NCBI RefSeq assembly: GCF_030269305.1
Contig: NZ_BSTC01000010.1
Span: forward strand, 62,001-126,000
Length of the DNA: 64,000 bases
Reading direction: 5' to 3'
Origin: Kineosporia sp. NBRC 101731
Lineage (GTDB): Bacteria > Actinomycetota > Actinomycetes > Actinomycetales > Kineosporiaceae
The notes below the pieces were generated by a model, which did no database searches, was not told the DNA's origin, and saw only the letters and a program-made list of their open reading frames with translations. Positions 17,102 to 25,825 of the stretch are shown in pieces. The position numbers and the translations under genes were made by a program. Each line of letters opens with the position of its first letter. The stretch's first letter is position 1.

Positions 17102-17727
17102 CCGACCACCACGTCTGGTTCGAGGCCCCGGCCTGGGAGGAACGCTACGGCGGCGCCGACCGGATCTTCAGCGGCAACGTCAACCCGCAGCTGGTCACCG
17201 AGGTCGAAGGGCTGGAGCCGGGCTCGGCCCTGGACGCCGGCTGCGGTGAGGGCGGCGACGTGTTCTGGCTGGCGGCGCGGGGCTGGCGGGTCACGGGGGC
17301 CGACTTCTCCCGGGTGGTGCTGGAGAAGAACGAGGCCTGGGCCGCAGAGCTGGGGGAGGACATCGCCACCCGCACCGAGTGGGTGCACGCCGACCTGCGC
17401 TCGTGGCAGCCGCCGCGGGGCCAGTACGACCTGGTGACGAGCCATTTCGTCCACCCGACCGAGCCCGAGCCGTTCCGCCGCCTGGCGTCGGCCGTGGCCC
17501 CCGGCGGCCAGCTGCTGATCGTGCTGCACAGCCCGCTCGACCTGGCCACGACGATGGGCCGGCCCGACCTGCCCGACGCCTTCTGGACGGCCGAGGAGAT
17601 CGCCGACTGCCTGGACCTCACCGGCTGGGAGGTGATCACGTCGGCGGCCCGGCCGCGTCCGGCGAAGGATCCCGAGGGTCACGACATCACGATCCACGAC
17701 ACGGTGTTCCGGGCCCGCCGATCCTGA
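17098..17727 (+). CDS. Class I SAM-dependent methyltransferase
   Basis: 209 residues from the ATG at 17098, overlapping the oxidoreductase stop (ATGA). Motif I is ALDAGCGEGGDVFWLAARGW with GADFS after it; LVTSHFVHPTEPEPFRRLASAVAPGGQLLIV is the post-catalytic region. The N-terminus WEERYGGADRIFSGNVNPQLV resembles the TehB/thiopurine-methyltransferase-like group acting on small molecules. The substrate is unknown. Operon position beside a disulfide oxidoreductase makes a small thiol or toxic electrophile plausible. It ends before a long inverted repeat that likely terminates the unit. Confidence 0.85.
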   Translation: MTDHHVWFEAPAWEERYGGADRIFSGNVNPQLVTEVEGLEPGSALDAGCGEGGDVFWLAARGWRVTGADFSRVVLEKNEAWAAELGEDIATRTEWVHADLRSWQPPRGQYDLVTSHFVHPTEPEPFRRLASAVAPGGQLLIVLHSPLDLATTMGRPDLPDAFWTAEEIADCLDLTGWEVITSAARPRPAKDPEGHDITIHDTVFRARRS

Positions 17728-17742
17728 CCCCCACGTCCCGGT

Positions 17743-17786
17743 CGTGATCATGCGAACTCTCCCCGGGGAAAGTTCGCATGATCACG
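17743..17786. terminator. Long inverted repeat (CGTGATCA family) between convergent genes
   Basis: A 16-bp perfect outer stem (17743-17758 with 17771-17786) is closed by CTCCCC/GGGGAA with a single mismatch, so almost all 44 bases pair. It lies between the methyltransferase and the convergent LLM oxidoreductase and is probably a bidirectional terminator. Outer CGTGATCA and apical CCCCGG are shared with the repeat at 37424. Confidence 0.8.
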
Positions 17787-17819
17787 GACCAGGAAGAGCG
17801 GTGGTGACCCGACGCGTCC

Positions 17820-18590
17820 TCAATCCTTCTTCGCGTCGCGGAAGGCCACCCACTCGCGCACCAGACCCATGTCGTAGTCGGGCCCGTTCAGCCCCACGGT
17901 GAAGAGGTTGGCGCCCGCGGCGATGAGTTCCTCACCGACCTCGTCGGGGGCCTTGTCCACGCCGATCGAGCGTTCCACGGCGGAGCTGGGCCGGCCCTCG
18001 GTGTCGCACCACTCGTCGAGGATCGCGCTCTTGCGCCTGAGCACCTCGACATCGCCGAAGGTGTGCCAGATGTCGGCGTGACGTGCGGTGTAGCGCAGCG
18101 TCTTCTTCTCGCCACCCCCGCCGATCAGGATCGGGATGTCGCGCGTGGGCGCCGGGTTCACCTTCTGCCAGCGGGCCTCGATCCGCGCCAGCGCCTGCTC
18201 CAGGTCGGCGAGGCGAGTGCCCGCGGTGCCGAAGTCGTAGCCGTACTCGTCGTAGTCGCGCTCGAACCAGCCCGCGCCGATCCCGAGGATCAGCCGGCCG
18301 CCGGAGATGTGGTCGACGGTGCGGGCCATATCGGCCAGCAGATCGGCGTTGCGGTAGCTGTTGCAGGTGACGAGCGCGCCGATCTCGATGCGCGACGTCG
18401 CCTCCGCCCAGGCACCGAGCATGGTCCAGCACTCGAAGTGCTTGCCGTCGGCCTCACCGTAGAGCGGGAAGAAGTGGTCCCAGTTGAAGGCGATGTCGAC
18501 GCCGATCTCCTCGGCCTCCGCCACCGCCCGGCGGATGTCGGCGTAGTCCGCGTGCTGCGGCTGAATCTGTACCCCGATGCGAATGGTCAC
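17820..18590 (-). CDS. LLM-class F420-dependent oxidoreductase
   Basis: 256 residues from the GTG at 18590 (VTIRIGVQIQPQHADY). It is a luciferase-like TIM-barrel: IRIGVQIQPQ, DIAFNWDHFFPL, LVTCNSYRNADLLADMARTVDHISGGRLILGIGAGWFERDYDEYGYDFGT, then IPILIGGGGEKKTLRYTARHADIWH. The GIGAGW and GGGGE stretches are characteristic of the actinobacterial F420-dependent branch. It probably transfers hydride between F420 and an unknown substrate. It lies 42 bases after glgC on the same strand. A 14-bp inverted repeat covers its start codon, which may restrain translation. Confidence 0.88.
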   Translation of the reverse strand: MTIRIGVQIQPQHADYADIRRAVAEAEEIGVDIAFNWDHFFPLYGEADGKHFECWTMLGAWAEATSRIEIGALVTCNSYRNADLLADMARTVDHISGGRLILGIGAGWFERDYDEYGYDFGTAGTRLADLEQALARIEARWQKVNPAPTRDIPILIGGGGEKKTLRYTARHADIWHTFGDVEVLRRKSAILDEWCDTEGRPSSAVERSIGVDKAPDEVGEELIAAGANLFTVGLNGPDYDMGLVREWVAFRDAKKD

Positions 18591-18618
18591 GCGTCGCACT
18601 CTAAGCGTGACCATTCGC
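18579..18618 (-). other. Inverted repeat overlapping the LLM gene start codon
   Basis: GCGAATGGTCACGC at 18579-18592 is mirrored exactly by GCGTGACCATTCGC at 18605-18618 with a 12-base loop. In the minus-strand mRNA the distal arm contains the GTG start of the LLM gene, just after glgC. It can act as a terminator, a start-masking hairpin or an operator. Confidence 0.65.
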
Positions 18619-18632
18619 GTTCGCACGGGTAA

Positions 18633-19874
18633 TTACACGGTGACGCGCTGGCCCTTGCCGATCACCGTGATGCCGGACTCGGTGACCACGAAACCGCGCT
18701 CGCGGTCGGCCACCGGGTCCATGCCGATGCGGGCGCCCTCGGGCACCACCACGTTCTTGTCGAGGATCGCGCGGCGCACCACGGCGTGCCGGCCGATGTC
18801 GACGCCGTCCATCAGCACGCTCTCGCTGACCGTCGACCACGACCGCACGTTGACGTTGGGCGAGAGCACCGAGCTCTCCACGAACGCCCCCGAGACCACG
18901 GTGCCGGGGGAGACGATCGAGTTCACCGCGTGGCCGATGCGGCCCTGCCAGCCGTGCACGAACTTGGCCGGGGGCCACGGGCCCTGGTGGGTGTACAGCG
19001 GCCAGTCGTAGTTGTAGAGGTTGAACACCGGGTGCACGGAGACCAGGTCCATCTGGGCCTCGAAGTAGGCCTCGATGGTGCCGACGTCACGCCAGTAGTG
19101 ACGGTCGCGGTCGGTGGAACCGCGCACGTCGTTGTCCTTGAAGTCGTACACCGCGGCCTCACCCCGGCCGACGAAGTAGGGCACGATGTCGCCGCCCATG
19201 TCGTGCCGTGAGCCCGGGTCGTCCGAGTCGCTGGTCACGGCCTCGATCAGGGCCTTGGCATCGAACACGTAGTTGCCCATCGAGGCGAGCACCTCGTTCG
19301 GCGAGTCCGGCAGCCCGACCGGGTTGGCCGGCTTCTCCAGGAACGCCTCGATGCGGCGCGGGTCCTCGTCGTAGGTCTTGATCACACCGAACTGGTCGGC
19401 CTCGGAGATCGGCGTGCGGATACCGGCGACCGTGCAGCCGGCCCCGGACTCGATGTGCTGCTGGACCATGGCCGCGAAGTCCATGCGGTACACGTGGTCG
19501 GCGCCGACCACCACGACGATGTCGGGCTTCTCGTCGTTCACCAGGTTGAGGCTCTGGAAGATCGCGTCGGCGCTGCCCAGGTACCAGCGCTTGCCCACCC
19601 GCTGCTGCGCCGGGACCGGCGCGATGTAGTTGCCCAGCTGCGTCGACATCCGCCAGGCCTGCGCGATGTGCCGGTCGAGGCTGTGGCTCTTGTACTGGGT
19701 GAGTACCACGATCCGCAGGTACCCGGAATTGACCAGATTGCTCAACGCGAAATCGACGAGACGGTAGACGCCTCCGAAGGGAACAGCGGGTTTGGCGCGG
19801 TCTAACGTCAGTGGCATCAACCGCTTGCCCTCCCCGCCGGCCAGAACGATCGCCAGAACCTTCGGATTCGCCAT
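18633..19874 (-). CDS. glgC: Glucose-1-phosphate adenylyltransferase
   Basis: 413 residues of normal length. The N-terminal nucleotidyltransferase domain has [26 protein letters not shown] (GGxGxRLxPLT loop), [12 protein letters not shown] and FLEKP; a C-terminal left-handed beta-helix follows ([25 protein letters not shown] and onward). It makes ADP-glucose from glucose-1-phosphate and ATP for glycogen or maltosyl-phosphate synthesis. It is divergent from glgA with only 47 bases between starts, so the two promoters overlap and are likely co-regulated. Confidence 0.95.
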   Translation of the reverse strand: MANPKVLAIVLAGGEGKRLMPLTLDRAKPAVPFGGVYRLVDFALSNLVNSGYLRIVVLTQYKSHSLDRHIAQAWRMSTQLGNYIAPVPAQQRVGKRWYLGSADAIFQSLNLVNDEKPDIVVVVGADHVYRMDFAAMVQQHIESGAGCTVAGIRTPISEADQFGVIKTYDEDPRRIEAFLEKPANPVGLPDSPNEVLASMGNYVFDAKALIEAVTSDSDDPGSRHDMGGDIVPYFVGRGEAAVYDFKDNDVRGSTDRDRHYWRDVGTIEAYFEAQMDLVSVHPVFNLYNYDWPLYTHQGPWPPAKFVHGWQGRIGHAVNSIVSPGTVVSGAFVESSVLSPNVNVRSWSTVSESVLMDGVDIGRHAVVRRAILDKNVVVPEGARIGMDPVADRERGFVVTESGITVIGKGQRVTV

Positions 19875-19921
19875 GTGCTGACTGTATGGCGTCGGCTCGT
19901 TGTCGCACTACGGTGGGCAGC

Positions 19922-21103
19922 ATGCGCGTCGACGTTCTCTCCCGTGAATACCCGCCGGATGTCTATGGAGGGGCGGGTGTTCACGTGCAGAATCTCGTGG
20001 AGGTGCTCCGCCGCCAGATCGACGTGGAGGTTCGCACCTTCGGTGAACCGCGCGACGAACGGTCGGTGACCGCCTATCCGGAGCCGGCCACGCTGGCCGC
20101 GGCCAACCCGGCCCTGCGCACCTTCGGGGTTGATCTGGCCATCGCCGCGGACTGTGCCGGGGCCGACCTGGTCCACTCCCACACCTGGTACGCCAACCTC
20201 GCCGGGCACCTGGCCTCACTGCTGCACGGCGTGCCCCATGTGCTCACCGCGCACAGCCTGGAGCCGCTGCGGCCGTGGAAGGCCGAGCAGCTCGGTGGTG
20301 GGTACGCGCTGAGCTCGTGGGCCGAGAAGACCGCCTACGAGGCCGCGGCCGCGGTGATCGCGGTCAGCGCCGGCATGCGCGACGACATCCTGCGGTCCTA
20401 CCCCTCGGTCGACCCGGACAAGGTCAGGGTCGTGCACAACGGCATCGACCTGTCGGGCTGGAAGCGGATCGAGGACGAGGCGACCGTGCGGTCGCTGGGC
20501 ATCGACCCCGCCCGGCCGAGTGTGGTCTTCGTCGGCCGCATCACCCGGCAGAAGGGCCTGCCCTACCTGCTGCGCGCCGCGGCCCTGCTGCCGCCGGAGA
20601 TCCAGCTGGTGCTCTGCGCCGGGGCCCCCGACACCCCGGAGATCATGGCCGAGGTCTCCTCGCTGGTGGAGGAGCTGGGCAAGACCCGCGACGGCGTGGT
20701 CTGGATCCAGCGCATGCTGCCCCGCGACGAGCTGTGCACCGTGCTCTCCGCCGCCACCGCATTCGTCTGCCCGTCGGTCTACGAGCCCCTGGGCATCGTG
20801 AACCTGGAGGCCATGGCCTGCGAGGCGGCCGTGGTCGGCACGGCCACGGGCGGTATCCCGGAGGTCGTGCAGGACGGCGTCACCGGTCTGCTGGTGCCGA
20901 TCGAGCAGGTCGACGACGGCACCGGAACCCCCCTGGATCCGGAGAAGTTCGTGGCCGACCTGGCCGCGGCGCTGACCGAGGTCTGCGCCGACCCCGAGCG
21001 GGCCCGGGCCTGGGGACGCGCGGGCCGGCAGCGCGCCGAGAGCCACTTCTCCTGGGACGCCATCTCGGAGAGCACGATCGAGGTCTACCGCTCGGTGCTG
21101 TAG
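19922..21103 (+). CDS. glgA: Glycogen synthase / ADP-glucose glycosyltransferase, actinobacterial GT4 type
   Basis: 393 residues from the ATG at 19922. It is a GT-B glycosyltransferase: MRVDVLSREYPPDVYGGAGVHV, a C-terminal domain with VGRITRQKGLPYLL, and the nucleotide-sugar motif PSVYEPLGIVNLEAMACEAAVVGTATGGIPEVV (E-x7-E). This short GT4 enzyme corresponds to mycobacterial Rv1212c, first called GlgA and later shown to act as GlgM (maltose-1-phosphate synthase). Either glycogen synthase or GlgM activity is possible; sequence alone does not separate them. The longer frame from 19811 would overlap glgC. Confidence 0.92.
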   Translation: MRVDVLSREYPPDVYGGAGVHVQNLVEVLRRQIDVEVRTFGEPRDERSVTAYPEPATLAAANPALRTFGVDLAIAADCAGADLVHSHTWYANLAGHLASLLHGVPHVLTAHSLEPLRPWKAEQLGGGYALSSWAEKTAYEAAAAVIAVSAGMRDDILRSYPSVDPDKVRVVHNGIDLSGWKRIEDEATVRSLGIDPARPSVVFVGRITRQKGLPYLLRAAALLPPEIQLVLCAGAPDTPEIMAEVSSLVEELGKTRDGVVWIQRMLPRDELCTVLSAATAFVCPSVYEPLGIVNLEAMACEAAVVGTATGGIPEVVQDGVTGLLVPIEQVDDGTGTPLDPEKFVADLAAALTEVCADPERARAWGRAGRQRAESHFSWDAISESTIEVYRSVL

Positions 21104-21115
21104 GGGGATGGAGGT

Positions 21116-21139
21116 CTCCCGGCGCTAGTGGGCCGGGAG
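21116..21139 (+). terminator. Probable terminator after glgA
   Basis: CTCCCGGC at 21116-21123 pairs with GCCGGGAG at 21132-21139 across an 8-base loop, 12 bases after the glgA stop. No U-tract follows. Confidence 0.5.
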
Positions 21140-21192
21140 GCGCCCCCAGCGGGTGAGGGCCGACGCGGTCAGGCCCCCTGCGGTCAGTACAC

Positions 21193-22005
21193 CTAGTCGT
21201 CCTCGGGTTCCTTGATGCCGTTGATGGCCGCGACCATCGCCCGGCGGGACACCACGTCGAGGCGCCGTAGAGCCTGACTGCGCCGGTGGGCCTCGGCCTG
21301 GGTGACCGCCGCGCCGTCGTCCTCGCTCGCCAGCTCGACGATCGCGCGCACCCGGGCGGCCCGGGACAGCACCTGCACCACGCGTTTCGGGGTGGTCGGG
21401 GGAATCATGCCGCTCTCCAGACCGCCGTCGCGGATGGCGGCGACCCGGTCGGCCGCGTCGTCGCGCCAGCGGGCCACGTCGAGCCGGGCCAGTTCCTCGA
21501 CCGCCTCGGCCAGGGCCGAGCGCAGTTCCCGGTCGGCGTCCGCGACGCTGCCGATGTCGGTGACCCGGCGGCGACCCACCGACTGGGCCCTCCACGCGAC
21601 CATCGCGCCGGGCTCGTAGACTGAACCGAATTCGGTGATCTCGGCCACCAGCCCGATGGCCGGGCCGGCCGGATCGTTGACGCCGTCGCCCGCCAGCACC
21701 GCCTCGCCGGTCTCCACGGCCGCCTCGTTGAACGCCGGCGGGCCCGGCAGCCCGAGCAGGTCGCCGGGCGCGGGGAGGGCCACGTGCAGGGAGGGTGTGC
21801 CGTGCCGTTGCAGGCTGACGAGCAGGTCGAGCAGGCTGCCCGCGGGTGGCAGACCCAGCGTGGCCGCGACCTCGAAGTCGGCCGTGACCTGGTGCGGTTC
21901 GTCGTCACGGGTGACGGCGTTGACGGCCTGGGCCGGGTCCACGCCGTCCGCGAGCACGGCCGTGCCCCAGGCGGCGAGACGGGCGGACCGTGGCAGCAGG
22001 AGCAT
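21193..22005 (-). CDS. Conserved hypothetical protein
   Basis: 270 residues, soluble, not recognised as a named family. The N-terminal half looks like a compact alpha/beta domain (LPRSARLAAWGTAVLADGVDPAQAVNAVTRDDEPHQV... then LHVALPAPGDLLGLPGPPAFNEAA). The C-terminal third is helical and charged (RSALAEAVEELARLDVARWRDDAADRVAAI... RRLDVVSRRAMVAAINGIKEPEDD). No catalytic motif is evident. It is divergent from the ABC ATPase gene. Codon usage and length make it a genuine gene. Actinobacterial proteins of this type are known to me only as hypotheticals. Confidence 0.75.
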   Translation of the reverse strand: MLLLPRSARLAAWGTAVLADGVDPAQAVNAVTRDDEPHQVTADFEVAATLGLPPAGSLLDLLVSLQRHGTPSLHVALPAPGDLLGLPGPPAFNEAAVETGEAVLAGDGVNDPAGPAIGLVAEITEFGSVYEPGAMVAWRAQSVGRRRVTDIGSVADADRELRSALAEAVEELARLDVARWRDDAADRVAAIRDGGLESGMIPPTTPKRVVQVLSRAARVRAIVELASEDDGAAVTQAEAHRRSQALRRLDVVSRRAMVAAINGIKEPEDD

Positions 22006-22110
22006 CCACCAAGCCTAAAGCTTCATCTGAGGGGGGACGGAAAGGTGATCATCGTCCTGATGGCCGGACCCGGCGGCGCACCGGGTCGCGAGTGCCATAG
22101 GGTCGTGCTC

Positions 22111-22899
22111 ATGGCCGACGTGCTGGACCTGGACGGCGTCACGATCATGCGTGGCGGCAACGCTCTCCTGGACGACGTGAGCTGGGAGGTCAGCGAAGGC
22201 GAGCGGTGGGTGGTCCTGGGCCCGAACGGCGCCGGTAAGACCACCCTCCTCCAGGTCGCCGCGGCGCGCATGCATCCCACCAAGGGCAGCGCGACGATCC
22301 TCGGTGAGACGCTCGGCGGCACCGACGTGTTCGAGCTGCGCCCCCGCATCGGCCTGGCGAGTGCGGCTCTGGCGGAGCGTATTCCGGCCGAAGAGCTGGT
22401 GCGTGACGTGGTGCTGACCGCCGCCTACGCGATCTCCGGCCGCTGGCGCGAGCAGTACGACACCCTCGACCACGGCCGCGCGAAAGACCTGCTCGCGGCC
22501 TTCGGCGTGGGGCACCTGGCCGACCGCACCTTCGGCACCCTGAGCGAGGGCGAGCGCAAGCGGGTCCAGCTGGCCCGCTCCCTGATGACCGACCCGGAAC
22601 TGGTGCTGCTCGACGAGCCGGCCGCGGGCCTGGACCTGGGCAGCCGCGAGACCCTCGTGCGTGACCTGGCCGAGCTGGCCGGGGACAAGAAGTCGCCGGT
22701 GCTGGTGCTGGTCACGCACCACGTGGAGGAGATCCCGCCGGGGTTCACCCACGTCCTCATGCTGCAGGCCGGGAAGACCGTCGTCGCCGGGCCGATCGAC
22801 GAGACCCTCACCGACGAGAACCTGAGCACCACCTTCGACGTTCCTCTGAATGTCAGGCGTAACGCGCAACGCTGGTCGGCAGTGCTGCGTCAGGAGTAG
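22111..22899 (+). CDS. Stand-alone ABC transporter ATP-binding protein
   Basis: 262 residues from the ATG at 22111; a GTG six bases earlier is possible. It has one ABC domain: Walker A LGPNGAGKTTLL, signature LSEGERKRVQLARS, Walker B LVLLDEPAAGLDLGSRE, and H-loop LVTHHVEE. There is no permease gene nearby; NfeD and SPFH genes follow on the same strand. The closest type by memory is the YlmA/ModC-like ATPase found alone in Gram-positives. Partner and substrate unknown; a regulatory or ribosome-linked role is also possible. Confidence 0.88.
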   Translation: MADVLDLDGVTIMRGGNALLDDVSWEVSEGERWVVLGPNGAGKTTLLQVAAARMHPTKGSATILGETLGGTDVFELRPRIGLASAALAERIPAEELVRDVVLTAAYAISGRWREQYDTLDHGRAKDLLAAFGVGHLADRTFGTLSEGERKRVQLARSLMTDPELVLLDEPAAGLDLGSRETLVRDLAELAGDKKSPVLVLVTHHVEEIPPGFTHVLMLQAGKTVVAGPIDETLTDENLSTTFDVPLNVRRNAQRWSAVLRQE

Positions 22900-22943
22900 T
22901 GGAGGGGCGCTGATGCGCCCTCCGTGAGACGGGAGGACGCACA

Positions 22944-23411
22944 GTGGACAATTGGGGAGACCACGCCTGGCTGATCTGGATCGGTGTGGCCGTGGTGTTC
23001 GGCCTGATCGAGATCACGTCACTCGACTTCTTCTTCCTCATGCTGGCCGGTGGTGCGCTCGCCGCCTCACTGTCCGACGCCCTGGGTGCCGGGGTCCCCC
23101 TCCAGGTGATCGTCTTCGCGATCGCCTCGGGTGCGTTGCTGTTCGCCGTGCGTCCACCGCTCAAGGCCTGGGCCGCGCGTGGCGAAAGCGTGATCACCGG
23201 CACGGCCGCCCTGGTGGGGCACGAGGCGCGGGTTCTCGAGCCGGTGACGGAGACCAGCGGTCTGGTGAAGCTGTCCGGTGAGACCTGGACTGCCCGGGTC
23301 GACCCGGGCCGGCCGTCGCTGGAGATCGACAGTCCCGTGTACGTGGTCAGGATCGACGGTGCCGCCGCCGTGGTGGCGCCCTTGCACGAACTCCCCGAAG
23401 GAAGGCTGTAG
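22944..23411 (+). CDS. NfeD family membrane protein
   Basis: 155 residues from the GTG at 22944 behind GGGAGGAC. Membrane segments lie at about residues 8-25 (AWLIWIGVAVVFGLIEI), 29-45 (FFFLMLAGGALAASLSD) and 52-70 (LQVIVFAIASGALLFAV), followed by a soluble OB-fold domain (residues 85-150, TGTAALVGHEARVLEPV ... VYVVRIDGAAAVVAPLHEL). This is the short NfeD1b type, which partners SPFH proteins in membrane microdomains. The SPFH gene follows two bases after its stop, the standard pairing. Confidence 0.88.
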   Translation: MDNWGDHAWLIWIGVAVVFGLIEITSLDFFFLMLAGGALAASLSDALGAGVPLQVIVFAIASGALLFAVRPPLKAWAARGESVITGTAALVGHEARVLEPVTETSGLVKLSGETWTARVDPGRPSLEIDSPVYVVRIDGAAAVVAPLHELPEGRL

Positions 23412-23413
23412 TC

Positions 23414-24541
23414 ATGGAACCAGGTGATGTCGTGCTCCTCGTCGTCCTCGCACTGGTGGTGCTGATGGTGCTGACGACCATCGCGAAAGCGGTCCGGATC
23501 GTCCCGCAGGCCACCTCCGTGCTCGTCGAACGGCTGGGCCGCTACTCGCGCACCCTGGAACCGGGTCTGCACTTCCTGGTCCCGTTCGTCGACCGGCCGC
23601 GGGCCGTGGTCGACATGCGTGAGCAGGTCGTCTCGTTCCCGCCGCAGCCGGTGATCACCTCGGACAACCTGGTGGTCAACATCGACACGGTGATCTACTT
23701 CCAGCCGACCGACCCCAAGGCTGCCGTCTACGAGATCTACAACTACATCCAGGGCATCGAGCAGCTCACCGTCACCACGCTGCGGAACGTGATCGGTTCG
23801 CTCGACCTGGAGCAGACCCTGACCAGCCGCGACCAGATCAACGGTCAGCTGCGTGGGGTGCTCGACGACGCCACGGGCCGCTGGGGCATCCGGGTCAACC
23901 GGGTCGAGCTCAAGGCCATCGACCCGCCGGCCTCGGTGCAGGACTCGATGGAGAAGCAGATGCGGGCCGAGCGCGACCGGCGCGCGGCGATCCTGAACGC
24001 CGAGGGCGTCAAGCAGTCGCAGATCCTCACGGCCGAGGGTGACAAGCAGTCGTCCATCCTGCGGGCCGAGGGTCAGGCTCAGGCCGCGGTGCTCAAGGCC
24101 CAGGGTGAGTCGCGGGCCATCCTCCAGGTGTTCGACGCCATCCACCGCGGTGACGCCGACCCGAAGCTGCTGGCCTACCAGTACCTGCAGATGCTGCCGC
24201 AGATCGCGAACGGCACCGCCAGCAAGATGTGGATCGTGCCGACCGAGCTCACCCAGGCGCTCAGCAGCATCAGCGGCGCCCTCGGCGGCAACGACGCGAC
24301 GATCTCGGCCCCCTCGGCCGCCCGGTACTCCTCGCCGGACAACGAAGTGGGCACGAACCCGTTCAGCGACACCACGCTGGAAGACCCGAACGAGGCCCTG
24401 GAGCGGGCCCGGCAGGAGGCCGCCTCCGCGTCCGCCGAGGCCGACGCCGACTCCCGCAGGGCGTCGGGCAGCACCAGCCCTGCCGGGTACACGCAGCCCA
24501 TCCCGAAGAACGACGACTACGGCACCCCGCCGGTGCAGTAG
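23414..24541 (+). CDS. SPFH/band 7 membrane protein (stomatin/QmcA-like)
   Basis: 375 residues. An N-terminal membrane anchor (residues 5-22, VVLLVVLALVVLMVLTTI) is followed by the SPFH domain (VRIVPQATSVLVERLGRYSRTLEPGLHFLVPFVDRPR ... ITSDNLVVNIDTVIYFQ). A long Ala/Glu/Gln-rich coiled coil comes next with repeated LNAEG/LTAEG/LRAEG units (about 180-235), then a low-complexity Ser/Asp/Pro tail. Such proteins form oligomeric membrane scaffolds and are linked to membrane-protein quality control. It pairs with NfeD upstream. The gene converges on the lytic transglycosylase gene. Confidence 0.93.
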   Translation: MEPGDVVLLVVLALVVLMVLTTIAKAVRIVPQATSVLVERLGRYSRTLEPGLHFLVPFVDRPRAVVDMREQVVSFPPQPVITSDNLVVNIDTVIYFQPTDPKAAVYEIYNYIQGIEQLTVTTLRNVIGSLDLEQTLTSRDQINGQLRGVLDDATGRWGIRVNRVELKAIDPPASVQDSMEKQMRAERDRRAAILNAEGVKQSQILTAEGDKQSSILRAEGQAQAAVLKAQGESRAILQVFDAIHRGDADPKLLAYQYLQMLPQIANGTASKMWIVPTELTQALSSISGALGGNDATISAPSAARYSSPDNEVGTNPFSDTTLEDPNEALERARQEAASASAEADADSRRASGSTSPAGYTQPIPKNDDYGTPPVQ

Positions 24542-24556
24542 GCGTCACTGGCTCAC

Positions 24557-25723
24557 CTACTGACCCACCTCGGCCGCGCGGGCGATGATTGCCTGCTCGG
24601 CCGAGAGCACCAGGTCGACGTACCAGTCGGCCCGGTTGTACGCGAACAGCGCGGTCCGGTCCCGGGCCGCGCTGTCTCCCGTTCCCCGCCCGATCCCACT
24701 GGCACACAGGTAGTTCGCCGCCGAGAAGATCGCGTCCTGCGGGTCCTGGATGTCCGTCACCCCGTTCAGGTCACCGTCCACGCCGTAGGCCGCGAACGTC
24801 GCCGGCATGAACTGCATGGGCCCCTGTGCCCCCGCCGACGAGGGCCCCACGTTGCGCCCGTGCCCACTCTCCACCTGACCCACCGCCGCCAGCAGCGTCC
24901 ACCGCAGGCTGGCACAGGTACCCGCCGCATCCTGGTACGCGATCTGGTACTCAGCCGGGATACCCAGCGCGGTGACGACACCCGTGGCCCGGCGCCGCTG
25001 TTCCCGGGCCTGGCGCTGTGCCTGCGCGATGCGCTCGCGGGCCGCCTGCACCGCGCGGGCCTGCTGGGCCCTGCGGTCCAGGCGCGCCAGCGTCGTGCGC
25101 GCCTTCGCCAGCGCGATCCGGGCCCGGTCGGCGTCCTGCCGTAGTTCGCCCATCGCCGCCGACTGCTCGACCGCCGCCGCATCGGCCTGCGCCACCTTCT
25201 GCCCGGCCCGCCGTGCCACCGCCTGGGTGTCCCGCAGGATCTGCTGGTCGGAGTCGAGCACGCTCTTCAGCAGCCGGTCGTTGGTGCCGTACCGCCAGAG
25301 CGCGTCGCTGGGGGAGTCCGCCAGCAACAGCGTTGCCATCAGCCCCACCGTGCCGCCGGCGGCGTACACGGCCCGCACGTCCCGAGCCCGCCGCGCCGCG
25401 GCCCGGTGCTCCAGCCGCTTCAGCCGCTCGGCGTCGGCACTCGCCGCATCCGCCACCGAGAACGCCCGTGACACCCGCGAAAGCTGTCGCGCCATCGCCA
25501 TCTCGGCGTCCTCGTACTGATCCACCAGCCGATCCACCCGGCCCTGGGCCCGCGCCGCCCGCCGCTGCGCCTGTGTCACGGAGGAGGCCTGGGCCGTGCC
25601 GGCGGCCGGTACGAGCACCCCGGCGGCGATCACGAAGGCCAGCAGCCAACGGCTGGTCACAGGCAGCGAGGCTCGAGGCACACCTCCAGGGATCGGCGCG
25701 GACCGGGCCGGCCTTGACGACAT
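24557..25723 (-). CDS. Secreted lytic transglycosylase with coiled-coil N-terminal domain
   Basis: About 388 residues from the ATG at 25723 (MSSRPARSAPIPGG); no good ribosome-binding site is visible, and GTG starts nearer the signal peptide are possible. It has a signal/anchor segment (RWLLAFVIAAGVLVPAAGTAQASS), a long alpha-helical coiled coil (about 50-240, rich in Ala/Arg/Gln/Glu), then a C-terminal SLT/MltB-like domain (LRWTLLAAVGQVESGHGRNVGPSSAGAQGPMQFMPATFAAYGVDGD). The catalytic Glu is in VESGHG. It probably cleaves peptidoglycan glycan strands outside the cell. The helical domain resembles those in NlpC/P60 and RipA-type hydrolases that keep the enzyme controlled. Confidence 0.87.
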   Translation of the reverse strand: MSSRPARSAPIPGGVPRASLPVTSRWLLAFVIAAGVLVPAAGTAQASSVTQAQRRAARAQGRVDRLVDQYEDAEMAMARQLSRVSRAFSVADAASADAERLKRLEHRAAARRARDVRAVYAAGGTVGLMATLLLADSPSDALWRYGTNDRLLKSVLDSDQQILRDTQAVARRAGQKVAQADAAAVEQSAAMGELRQDADRARIALAKARTTLARLDRRAQQARAVQAARERIAQAQRQAREQRRRATGVVTALGIPAEYQIAYQDAAGTCASLRWTLLAAVGQVESGHGRNVGPSSAGAQGPMQFMPATFAAYGVDGDLNGVTDIQDPQDAIFSAANYLCASGIGRGTGDSAARDRTALFAYNRADWYVDLVLSAEQAIIARAAEVGQ

Positions 25724-25825
25724 CGGGGTGGGGCCGGGGACGGAAGGTTTGGGGCGGGTGTTCTTCTCCCGGGCCTTGGGCTGCTGGTTGCTCTGTGTAG
25801 CGGAGGGGTGGCTAGGGTGGTGGCC

